Positions 51,282 through 60,200 of a stretch of DNA of 64,000 bases are shown piece by piece. Location of the stretch: positions 1-64,000 of the forward strand of contig NZ_JAPSLH010000024.1 in the NCBI RefSeq assembly GCF_031180965.1, in the 5' to 3' direction. Numbering within the stretch: the first letter of the stretch is position 1; every line of letters begins with the position of its first letter. The notes under the pieces are model-generated. The model was not told where the DNA came from and searched no databases. It saw only the letters and a program-made list of their open reading frames with translations. The position numbers and the translations under genes were made by a program. Source of the stretch: Chelativorans sp. (lineage in GTDB: Bacteria > Pseudomonadota > Alphaproteobacteria > Rhizobiales > Rhizobiaceae).

Positions 51282-52180
51282 CGGGTTGAAGAACGACTGG
51301 CGGGAAGCGCGAACAGCTTGGCTTCAGATCAGCCTGCTGGGCTCGCGCGGGCGACGCTGAAATAGCGGGATGCCGCCAGAGACTGAAGGCTTAACGAATC
51401 GATTTCCACAACCGAGTCGAATGCCGGTCATCTCGCGCGATGTGCAGCTTTCCTTGGAAGAATTGAGAAAATCACGCGCGTGCACCTCGCACTATTTTGG
51501 TGCACCTCGCAGTGCCGCCTTGTTCTCCCGCCCTCCGACCGAGCCACACCTCGCGGCCCTTTATCCTGCAGTCCTAATCGGCTGTGCTTTCGCAGTTCTG
51601 TTCGGCATCGTCGCTTCCTTCTCTTTCTACTAAATTGTACTTCGCAGCATCCCGCAGCGCGAGTGTCCGTGTGCGGCGTCAGGTCCGGTGCGCCGTGCAG
51701 TCCTCCGCGCTCAGCGACGGGGTGTTTCGGCTGCTCGTTGGCAGCGCCGTTGCCGCCGCGGCGCATCTCTCCATCGGACCCACGGGGCAGCATCACAGGC
51801 ACTCCGGCGTGGTCCGGTGACGCCGTCCGGCGTCCGGCCACAGGCAAGATAGCGTACGTCCCGTCGTCCTTGGTCTGCACCGGTCCTCGTCCGCCGCAGC
51901 GGAGCTCCTTGTTCAGATCGCGCCGGTCACCACGATTGCGCGCGCCCTTCAGGCGTCGTTCCCATGCTCACCGATATGCCCCCAGAAGCTTGCTGTCCTT
52001 ACGCGGGGCGCGTCTTTGCAGCACCGCGAGCGCAGTCAGCAGTGTCAACAATCCCCAACGAAGTGACGGGAGTTCGTTGATATGAGTTAGGGCGATGGGT
52101 AAGTTGCCACACATAGACGAACGGCGGGTGGATCTCTTGTCCTTTCTGACGCGCCGCGGTTTGGGCAGGGATTTGGATGT
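51282..52180. other. 900-bp stretch without a supported gene
   Basis: Several frames up to about 200 residues exist but look like non-coding Arg/Ser/Pro-rich sequence with no domain. At 51480-51511 a 12-base unit GTGCACCTCGCA occurs twice with a 20-base period. The stretch separates the recombinase block from the methyltransferase-led defence cluster and must contain the latter's promoter. Confidence 0.45.
51480..51511. repeat. Two 12-base direct repeats with 20-base period
   Basis: GTGCACCTCGCA at 51480-51491 and 51500-51511, spaced by CTATTTTG. A period near two helical turns puts both on the same face of the DNA, as for a dimeric regulator. Confidence 0.5.
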
Positions 52181-53515
52181 GTGAGGGGGATGAGGACTCA
52201 TAAGTTCGTAGATTTGTTCGCTGGCTGCGGCGGCCTATCGCTGGGACTCTCCCTAGCCGGCTTGCGAGGCCTTTTTGCCATTGAACGGGACGCGATGGCA
52301 TTTGAAACCTTTGCAGCAAATTTCAGGTCTGAGTGTCCGCTGGCCGATCTCGAATTCGAATGGCCATCTTGGCTGGAGCAGCGGGCCTGGGGGATTGAGG
52401 AGTTGCTTGAGGAGCATCTGTCCCAGCTTAAGCAATTACGCGGCATCGTTGATGTCTTGGCAGGTGGTCCTCCGTGCCAAGGATTCAGTTTCGCTGGGCG
52501 GCGAGTGGCGGATGATCCAAGAAATCTCCTTTTCCAGAAGTATGTGGAAGCCGTTGATGCGATCCGGCCCAATGTGCTGATTCTTGAAAACGTACCCGGT
52601 ATGCGGGTCGTCCATCGACCATCTAATGTGGTGGAACTTCCGTTGGGGCCGGCGCCAACGAAACGTTCCTTCTACGACAAACTCGTGGAAAGCTTGGACC
52701 TGATCGAATATGACGTTCAGGCCGTACTGCTTGATGCGTCGCGCTTCGGCGTGCCCCAGAAGCGGTCGCGACTCATCGCTATCGGCGTGCGGAGAGATCT
52801 GCTCCAGTGGCTCGATGGTGGTATTGATCGCGTCTTCACGCTCTTGGAGCAGGCCCGCGAGATGCAGCTTATCGAGCTTGGGCTAGCCGAGACGATTTCC
52901 GCCTCCGAGGCCATTTCAGATCTGGAGACCACCGGCGCGTCGCTCCACGCTTGCGAAGATCCCGAATCGCCGCGCGGGTTTCTGGAAGTGCGCCGCGGTG
53001 AGGCAACGACAGGGTACCAGCGACTGATGCGCGGCGGCGCCAACCAGTTGCCCAACAGCATGCGCCTTGCTAGACACCGAGACGATGTGCGCGATCGCTT
53101 TGCCCGCATCCTTGCGGAATGCCGGCGAGGTGTTCGCATGGATGACGAGTCGCGTCGCGGTTACGGTTTGAAGAAGCACCGCATATATCCGCTTTCAGCG
53201 ACTAGCCCCGCGCCAACCATCACGACGCTACCAGACGACGTGCTACACTACTCCGAGCCACGCATCCTTACAGTTCGCGAAAGCGCACGGCTCCAATCGT
53301 TTCCCGACTGGTTTCAATTCAAAGGCAAGTTTACGACGGGCGGCGATCGGCGGACAAAGGAATGTCCACGATACACTCAGGTTGGTAATGCTGTGCCGCC
53401 GTATCTAGCCCGCGCGATCGGAGCTGCACTTCGCAGGGCGCTCGAGGAGATTGAGGTTGCGAGGGAGGCGTTCGGCCAAGAGGGCCAACACCATCCCATA
53501 GCTGCATGCAGGTAG
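52181..53515 (+). CDS. DNA (cytosine-5) methyltransferase (DruM/Dcm-like)
   Basis: A 444-residue C5 methyltransferase. Motif I VDLFAGCGGLSLG at the start binds S-adenosylmethionine. Motif IV GGPPCQGFS near residue 98 holds the catalytic Cys, and motif VI ILENVPGM near 133 the Glu. Motif VIII QKRSRL is near 194. Motif X QVGNAVPPYLARAIG is near the end, with a variable target-recognition region at about 260-350. The start may be GTG 52181 or ATG 52190. A Vsr-type nuclease gene follows, as usual for cytosine methylases. Ahead of a DruE-like helicase it matches the methylase found in type II Druantia. Recognition sequence unknown. Confidence 0.9.
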   Translation: MRGMRTHKFVDLFAGCGGLSLGLSLAGLRGLFAIERDAMAFETFAANFRSECPLADLEFEWPSWLEQRAWGIEELLEEHLSQLKQLRGIVDVLAGGPPCQGFSFAGRRVADDPRNLLFQKYVEAVDAIRPNVLILENVPGMRVVHRPSNVVELPLGPAPTKRSFYDKLVESLDLIEYDVQAVLLDASRFGVPQKRSRLIAIGVRRDLLQWLDGGIDRVFTLLEQAREMQLIELGLAETISASEAISDLETTGASLHACEDPESPRGFLEVRRGEATTGYQRLMRGGANQLPNSMRLARHRDDVRDRFARILAECRRGVRMDDESRRGYGLKKHRIYPLSATSPAPTITTLPDDVLHYSEPRILTVRESARLQSFPDWFQFKGKFTTGGDRRTKECPRYTQVGNAVPPYLARAIGAALRRALEEIEVAREAFGQEGQHHPIAACR

Positions 53516-53747
53516 CACGTTGGCCGCCTGGGGTACGAAGCCCTTTTCCAGCGGAACTACTAGGGTAGACTAGCGGCCGCCGGCTTTCCCTCAAAAACAG
53601 TCAAGGTGGCCCGCAGGCAGACTGTTCGCGTCGAGGATTGTTCGTCCGCAATGCACCTGAGGGATTTCTACGGTCCTACCCTCAAGCCTAACTCTTCGCG
53701 TAAGGCAATACAACGGAACCCGCCATGCCGGACAGTGTTGAACCCCT

Positions 53748-54167
53748 ATGGCTGATACTCTCACACCCCAGCAACGCTCCAGACGGATGTCGTTGATCCG
53801 CTCATCAAATACGAACCCGGAAATAGCCATACGCAAAGCACTCCACCGGCTTGGTCTCCGTTATAAGCTCGGCAATAAGGACCTCCCCGGAAAGCCCGAC
53901 CTAGTCTTCCCGCGCCACAAGGTCGCTCTGTTCGTACATGGCTGCTTCTGGCATCGGCATGAAAGGTGCAAGGTTGCCAACATGCCGAAGTCCAACACCG
54001 CATTCTGGGAGGCAAAGTTCGAGCGGAACGTTGCGCGTGACCTCGCTGTAAAAAAGGCCCTCGAAAACCTAGGTTGGCGCGTCAAGATCGTTTGGGAATG
54101 CGAGCTTGCACCGAAGTATTTGGAAGATACGGCACGTCGTATTTATGAATCCTTCAGGTCACTCTAG
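53748..54167 (+). CDS. vsr: Very short patch repair endonuclease
   Basis: A 139-residue nuclease. Vsr hallmarks are all present: TPQQRSRRMSLIRSSNTNPE near the start, KPDLVFPRHKVALFVHGCFWHRHE with catalytic Asp and the zinc/His cluster, and NVARDLAVKKALENLGWRVKIVWECEL. It nicks DNA beside T:G mismatches that arise when 5-methylcytosine deaminates. It sits 232 bases after the methyltransferase, so it protects the sites that enzyme methylates. Confidence 0.93.
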   Translation: MADTLTPQQRSRRMSLIRSSNTNPEIAIRKALHRLGLRYKLGNKDLPGKPDLVFPRHKVALFVHGCFWHRHERCKVANMPKSNTAFWEAKFERNVARDLAVKKALENLGWRVKIVWECELAPKYLEDTARRIYESFRSL

Positions 54168-54252
54168 CTCGGCGCGATCAACTCAAGGTTTCACCTAGAC
54201 ATTTCGTGCTATTTGGCCGAGGCTTGCCCGTGAGGAACGGGGGCAAGGCGCT

Positions 54253-57200
54253 ATGGATGCGCTTCATCCATACTACCACGTGAACGCACGGCTGAACGCC
54301 ATATTCTTTGACGGCCGTTTCGGCGGGCAACCAGTCTATCTATCGCTCGACAACGAGATGCGGAGCGACCTTGCTCGCGAGCTTAACTGCGTGCTGGAGG
54401 CCGTTGAGGAGAAGATTTGTGCCTGTGTCAAATCCTATCTCAGGCCTGGCAACGATCCGTATTCCCGGCTGATCTCGGACATGCGTGCTTGGAAGCGCGC
54501 GGGCATGGAAACGCCGCCGCCTTGCACGGCGATGCTCTTCTGCCTCTCGCATGCCGCGGCGATCATGGCGGCCGACGGGGAATTCGCCTCTAACAATTAC
54601 TACCGGCGTCTTTCGCAGCTGACGGGCCTTCCGCCCGGCGTGCTCTCTGGCAGCAGGGTCGCTACTGACATGTTCTGGGACGGCCTTGCGGATTGGCTGC
54701 TACTGAACAACCACGCGCTGGGCAAGCCCACGGCACGGGCAACGAATGCATGGCGCTATGTCGGCAAGGCGATGTCGCAAGCAATCGTGCGCGCATCCGA
54801 CCGTCCGTATTTCCACGACCTCTTCGAAAGATTCGGGTTCTCGGGGAGCGAGGCAATCACACCCCGGGACATGGAGCACTACCTCGCGCATTGGATGGAG
54901 ACATCAGGGCCATCGGCGCGGCTCAAGCGCGTCTGGCGCGATCCAACACTGCGCGAGCGCGTCGCAGAGGCCGCCATCGCTGAACTCCACGACTGGAGCG
55001 TGCGTGAAGGCAGACCCAGCGATGGAGCGAGCGCCCGCCCGATACGCCTATCCTTGGTCGCCAACCTAGTACCAAGTTTTCCACGTCATTCGCTTGAACT
55101 CCACTTGGGACGGCTTGGGGAGCCTGGGGAGCGCGGCCCTTTCTCGCTGCACGGGACGTCGAGCAGGTTTTTCCTAGCCAATGACCTGTTTGGCAACGTC
55201 GCGACGCTCTCGCCGAATCCATTCGGCGAGAGCAACAGGCAGCTAGCAAGTGCCCTGCAGCTCAAAGCCAACGCAGGCAGCAATGAGCCGGGAATCGCAT
55301 GGGAACCACGACTCATCATACCGCTCGCCATGAACCCGCAGGCGAATGCCTGGATGGAAGTTGCACGCGTAGCATTCGCAGTTCGCCACCTGCTCTTGGT
55401 CCGGGACGCCAACAACCTGCCCCAGCAAGTGGATCGCTATCTTGCATCTGCATGCGCCACGCTGCCAACGAAGGCATCGAGCGGCCTGGACGGACTGCCG
55501 CCGGGCTGGGTCCTCTATCAAGACGTTCAGGTTCGACAACTCGTCGAGCCGCCAAGGAAGGAGCTCGAATGCCTCGTACCCCTCGGCGACGAAGGGGTGC
55601 TTTCGATTAGGGGCGGACTGCAACTCCTGCCCGGCTTCTTCCATACTAGGATGCCCCCCATAGCAACGTTCATCGCGGGGACTGGCCCCACCTACGTGGA
55701 GGCGATCGCGGTAGGCAATGAAGATCGCGTCCTTGGCAGCGCGGGGAGCGAGCAGTCCGAGTGCGCGTTGGACTTGCGAGGAATGGCCGATGCGAGCGGC
55801 GGCGTCGTCGTCCGTGGATGGCGGGGAAGCGAAAACCCAGTGGCGAGGGACCTGTTTTTCCGTAACGCAGACCAACCGCATCCGCCCAGGCAAGATGGCC
55901 GAGGCCGGCTTGCATATTTTTCATTGCTTTCCGCAAGCCAATTAATTCCAGGAACAGCAACCTGCGTTGAGGGTTGCACGACGAAAGGCAAGCTCCAGCC
56001 CGCCGCGCTGCACGACCTCCCCATGCCGGGTAGCAGGGTCCTCGAAGGCGCCTTGGAGGATGGCCAGGTGGCAACGCTCGCAGCGCCACTTGCAGCGCAT
56101 GCTTCCAGCAAGACGTGCATTGAAAGAGGTTACCACGTCACGGTCTTCCCGATGGTCCCCCCGAAGACGCCTGCCGGTAAGCCCTTCGAGGGCACTTGCT
56201 CCGATTGTCAACGGAGGGAAGTGATTATCTATCGCGCTAAGTGCAAAGATGCGAGCGACAAGGCTGCAGTGCTTCCGCGCGTGCAACTTTCACCGTTTTC
56301 GCCGCCAGCAAGCGGTGCGACTCGCCCGGTCGATGTCGACATCCTGCTTGATGCGCTGTGCTTCATTGGCCACGGCTCGTGGGGGAGATTCCAATCCCTC
56401 TTGGAATCATGGGGCGAGGGCGAAAAGCATCCACGTCAGGTGGCGCACGAGCTATTCTTGCTGGGCTACCTTGACTTAGAGCTCCGCCCCGGAAGCAATT
56501 CGGTAAAGGCATGGTGCGTGCCTCCGCCAAGCTTGAACTTCACGACGAGGGGAAGGGCGTTCCTTTCTGGCTTTCGCTCGCCTTCCCTCTTGTTAGCAAT
56601 CAGAGGTGCCGTGGAACCCCTCGCGAAGTTTTGTACCGAGGCGGTGCCCGGCCAGCCCGCGCGTATTTGGATTGAAGGCCTCGACCCTGAAGCAACGGCA
56701 AAAGCCGTGAATGAAGTGCGCGATCCGCTCGGGCGGCCAATCACGGTAAACGCCTGCGCAAGTAAGGAGCTTGCCCTTGCATTCGGGCTCCTCGAAGGCA
56801 TGGGCCAATTCGTCCAGCCGATTTCCGTGGGGCGCGTGCGCAACCTGCAGCGCTTTGACTTCGCATCCGTGCGTTGGAAAGATGTGCAAGTCGCCTTGGG
56901 CGAAGGCGCATACCGCTGGAATGACGGCCTGCAAGTCTATGCCTACATTGACTTGGCGGGGCACGCCGTGGCGGCTCCCTACCAAGTCACGAAGCTGCTT
57001 GCCGCACGGACCGCCGGCGTGCAGCTCCACCACTACGACCAGAGTACGCATGAATTCCTCTCGACCCTCGGATGCGAGCCACCGGGGCTGCTCGAGCGCG
57101 CTCTTGTCGCTTGCTCCGGTGAGCTTCCGGCTCGCGGGCGCGGCACGGCTATCTACAAGGACGTGCCTCGCGAGGTCGCCGCATCGGTCTTGAAAATTCT

Positions 57201-57255
57201 TTATCCCGAGGAACGCCTGGAGAATGAAAAACGCAAATCCTATCAGCGTCATTGA
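54253..57255 (+). CDS. Large protein of unknown family, partner of the DruE-like helicase
   Basis: A 1000-residue cytoplasmic protein with no transmembrane span or recognised enzyme motif. One possible zinc site lies near residue 660 (CSDCQRREVIIYRAKC). Several segments look like beta-rich repeats. Its stop lies 32 bases inside the helicase gene, so the two are translated together. In Druantia the DruE helicase is always accompanied by large uncharacterised proteins (DruH in type III, DruF/DruG in type II), and size and position fit that role. Identity to any named Dru protein could not be tested. Confidence 0.65.
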   Translation: MDALHPYYHVNARLNAIFFDGRFGGQPVYLSLDNEMRSDLARELNCVLEAVEEKICACVKSYLRPGNDPYSRLISDMRAWKRAGMETPPPCTAMLFCLSHAAAIMAADGEFASNNYYRRLSQLTGLPPGVLSGSRVATDMFWDGLADWLLLNNHALGKPTARATNAWRYVGKAMSQAIVRASDRPYFHDLFERFGFSGSEAITPRDMEHYLAHWMETSGPSARLKRVWRDPTLRERVAEAAIAELHDWSVREGRPSDGASARPIRLSLVANLVPSFPRHSLELHLGRLGEPGERGPFSLHGTSSRFFLANDLFGNVATLSPNPFGESNRQLASALQLKANAGSNEPGIAWEPRLIIPLAMNPQANAWMEVARVAFAVRHLLLVRDANNLPQQVDRYLASACATLPTKASSGLDGLPPGWVLYQDVQVRQLVEPPRKELECLVPLGDEGVLSIRGGLQLLPGFFHTRMPPIATFIAGTGPTYVEAIAVGNEDRVLGSAGSEQSECALDLRGMADASGGVVVRGWRGSENPVARDLFFRNADQPHPPRQDGRGRLAYFSLLSASQLIPGTATCVEGCTTKGKLQPAALHDLPMPGSRVLEGALEDGQVATLAAPLAAHASSKTCIERGYHVTVFPMVPPKTPAGKPFEGTCSDCQRREVIIYRAKCKDASDKAAVLPRVQLSPFSPPASGATRPVDVDILLDALCFIGHGSWGRFQSLLESWGEGEKHPRQVAHELFLLGYLDLELRPGSNSVKAWCVPPPSLNFTTRGRAFLSGFRSPSLLLAIRGAVEPLAKFCTEAVPGQPARIWIEGLDPEATAKAVNEVRDPLGRPITVNACASKELALAFGLLEGMGQFVQPISVGRVRNLQRFDFASVRWKDVQVALGEGAYRWNDGLQVYAYIDLAGHAVAAPYQVTKLLAARTAGVQLHHYDQSTHEFLSTLGCEPPGLLERALVACSGELPARGRGTAIYKDVPREVAASVLKILYPEERLENEKRKSYQRH

Positions 57256-60200
57256 GTATGTTCGCGAGGGCTACCGTCGCTACTACAACACCGCCTTCTG
57301 GATTCGCGACCCCGCCGTCATGGCGGAGCGTGAGGAGATCCTTCTCATGGACGGGGTCATGGCGCGCGAACCGCTCATCGAGGCGGTCCCGCAATATCCC
57401 TCGATCGAACCGATGGCCGAGGTGTGCAAGCGCGCTGGCCTCGACGATGAGGTTGGGCGGTACCTTGGCGATGTTGTTTTTGGTGGACAGGGAATTAAGC
57501 TGCGCAAGCATCAGGCGCAATCGCTCGAAACGGCGACGAAGGGCGACGAGCTTGGGAACCGTAACGTTGTCGTGACGTCGGGCACCGGCTCCGGAAAGAC
57601 GGAAAGCTTTTTGTTGCCGCTCATTGCTGGAATAATGCAAGAGCGCATTGGCCACCCACCGCGGCGGGAGGTGAACCGCTGGTGGCGGGCCGATATCGGG
57701 AATAGCCAGAGGAGCTGGAGCCACTCGCGCGAAGGGATCGGCGACGTCACGCCGGCTGTCCGTGCTCTCGTACTCTATCCAACGAACGCGCTCGTCGAAG
57801 ATCAGGTCTCGCGCCTTCGCCAAGCCGCGGCGCGCGCGTGCTATGGCCCAGGCAGGCCTCTCTTCTACTTTGGGCGATACACGGGAGCCACCCTCGGTGG
57901 CACATACATGCCTCCGCCGACCCTCATGGCCAGGGACCGCACGCGTATAAATGAAACCGGGCATGAAGTGCTTGGGATAGAACGCGAAGTCGCGAAGGTA
58001 CGGGAGCAGCTGGAACGGTCTGGCGCAAGCGCCAGCCAAATCCTCGAAACATGCAGTCAGTTCCAAGATCCAGCCATTGGCGAAATGCTAACGCGCTGGG
58101 ACATGATTGCGGCTCCGCCGGACATCCTCATCACCAACACGAGCATGATGAACATCATGCTCATGCGCGACGTTGAGTCGCCCATCTTTGACCAGACCCG
58201 TGCATGGCTCCGATCGAACGAGAGGAACACCTTCACGCTCGTGGTCGACGAGTTGCACTCCTATCGCGGCACGCAGGGCACCGAAGTCGCGCTCGTGGTC
58301 CGCAACCTCCTCGACCGTCTTGGCCTTTCGCCATCCTCCAAGCAATTGCGGTGCATCGCGACCAGTGCATCGCTCGATGGCGAAGCCGGCAAGGAGTATC
58401 TTGAGCAATTCTTTGGCGTCCCGCGTAGCACGTTCCATATCTTCAAGGGCGAGCCGCGCGAGTACTCCGTGCCGTTGCCCATAGACCCCGCGCTGGTGGA
58501 GCCGGGCAAGGATGCCCTGCTCGACGGCGATGAAGCCTCTGCGAGGCAAGCATTCGATGCCCTCCGGAAATCGTTCTCGCCGCGCGAGGCGATCGCCACC
58601 GCATGCAAAGTCGCGGGAAAATCCCTGGCACGCGACCCAATAAGTGGAGAGGACGTCGAAGTCATCCGGCCCGCGCGCCTCTCAAGCATAGCGCAGGCCT
58701 TGTTCGGCAGCTCGGGTAGGGAAGACCTACTGGAAGTCCTCTTTGCTGCGGCAAAGCTAGAGGAAGGCAGCTGGGAAGCGCCTGTCCCGACTTTCCGCTC
58801 GCATATGTTCCTGCGCCAAGTGCAAGGCATATGGGCTTGCTCGAACCCCGCATGCACCGAGGTCCAGGAACAATACAAGTCACCACGCCGCAAGTTCGGG
58901 CGCCTCTTCAAGGCGCCTGCAATGAAGTGTAGTTGCGGCGGGCAAGTGCTTGAGCTGCTCTACTGCTACGATTGTGGGGAACCCTTTCTTGGCGGCTACA
59001 TCGTTCCTGTCACCGACGACAGGCTCTCCGCCGTTACCTTCCTGGAAGCCACGCGGACAGGCGAGGGGAGCGACAAGGCCAGCCAAGTCAACGAGCGTAC
59101 GATCGACGAGTATCGTTGGTATTGGCCTGGCGGCACCCTTACGCCAGGCAACTCGGCAACGTGGCAGCATACATCCCCTTCTGGCAGGGCGGTGACGATG
59201 GGGTTCCAGAGAGGAACATTCGATCCGTTTACCGGTCAAATTGGCGGAGCAACCACGAACTCTACTGGGATCATCTTCCAGAAACCGCCCACCGGCCTCG
59301 CGGCCAGCGAGACAATAGCGGCATTGCCCGAAGGCTGTCCTTGCTGCTTTAGCCATCGCCGCGACCAGAATAGCCGGGCGGAGAACAGGCGGGCCTTTTT
59401 TAGCGGCTCCGTGCAAAGTCCCATACGTGGGCTCAGGACCGGTCTCAACATAACGACCCAGCTCGTGGCCGATCGCGCGATCTACTCAACAGGCAATGGC
59501 GACGAACCAGAACGGATGATCGCGTTCACGGACAGTCGTGACGACGCAGCGGATCTTGCAGCCGGGCTTGAGCTCAATCACTTCCGCGACCTTGTGCGGC
59601 AACTCGTCTATGCGGGCATCAGGCCGCGTGCGATTCCATCAAGTGCAGAGCTCGCAAGCCACGTGCTCGGCGACCCTGATACTGATTCTGGCTTAGCCCT
59701 GCTGCGCGATGCCGCCGAGGCGCGGACCCCTGGAATCTTCATGGCAGTCAAGCTGGCCAAGTTGAATGCCGCCGGAAAGGCGGAGAGGGATCTCATAGAA
59801 TGGCACGACAAGGGCATAGCTGACACGCGTACGACCTGGCCCACGTTGCTTGCCGGCATGCGCAGTTCGCTTGTCGCGCTTGGACAAAACCCAGCAGGCC
59901 CCGCCGCAAGCCTTGCAACGTATGACGGGTCGCCTTGGTGGCGCTTCTTCGATCCCCCCTCGCCGGATGAATGGGAGCCATTGCCGGCGGCAGTCGCAAG
60001 CGATGGCCGCACGCGGCTCATGCAAGAGTTTTCCTTGCAACTCGCCTATTCGCTCTTCGACCGGGCGGGGCGCGACTTGGAATCCATGGGTGTTGCCAGC
60101 ATAGAGGTCGAGGGTCCCCACGCGCACGCCCTCGGCCTCGACGAGGTCGTGGCGAATGGCATTATCGCGAATGTCGTGCGCATACTTGGCCATTCGCGCA

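Noticed and set aside
51370-51633. An 87-residue gene with a hydrophobic C-terminus
   Set aside because: Weak start, no homology recognised, and it runs through the phased repeats; not enough support.
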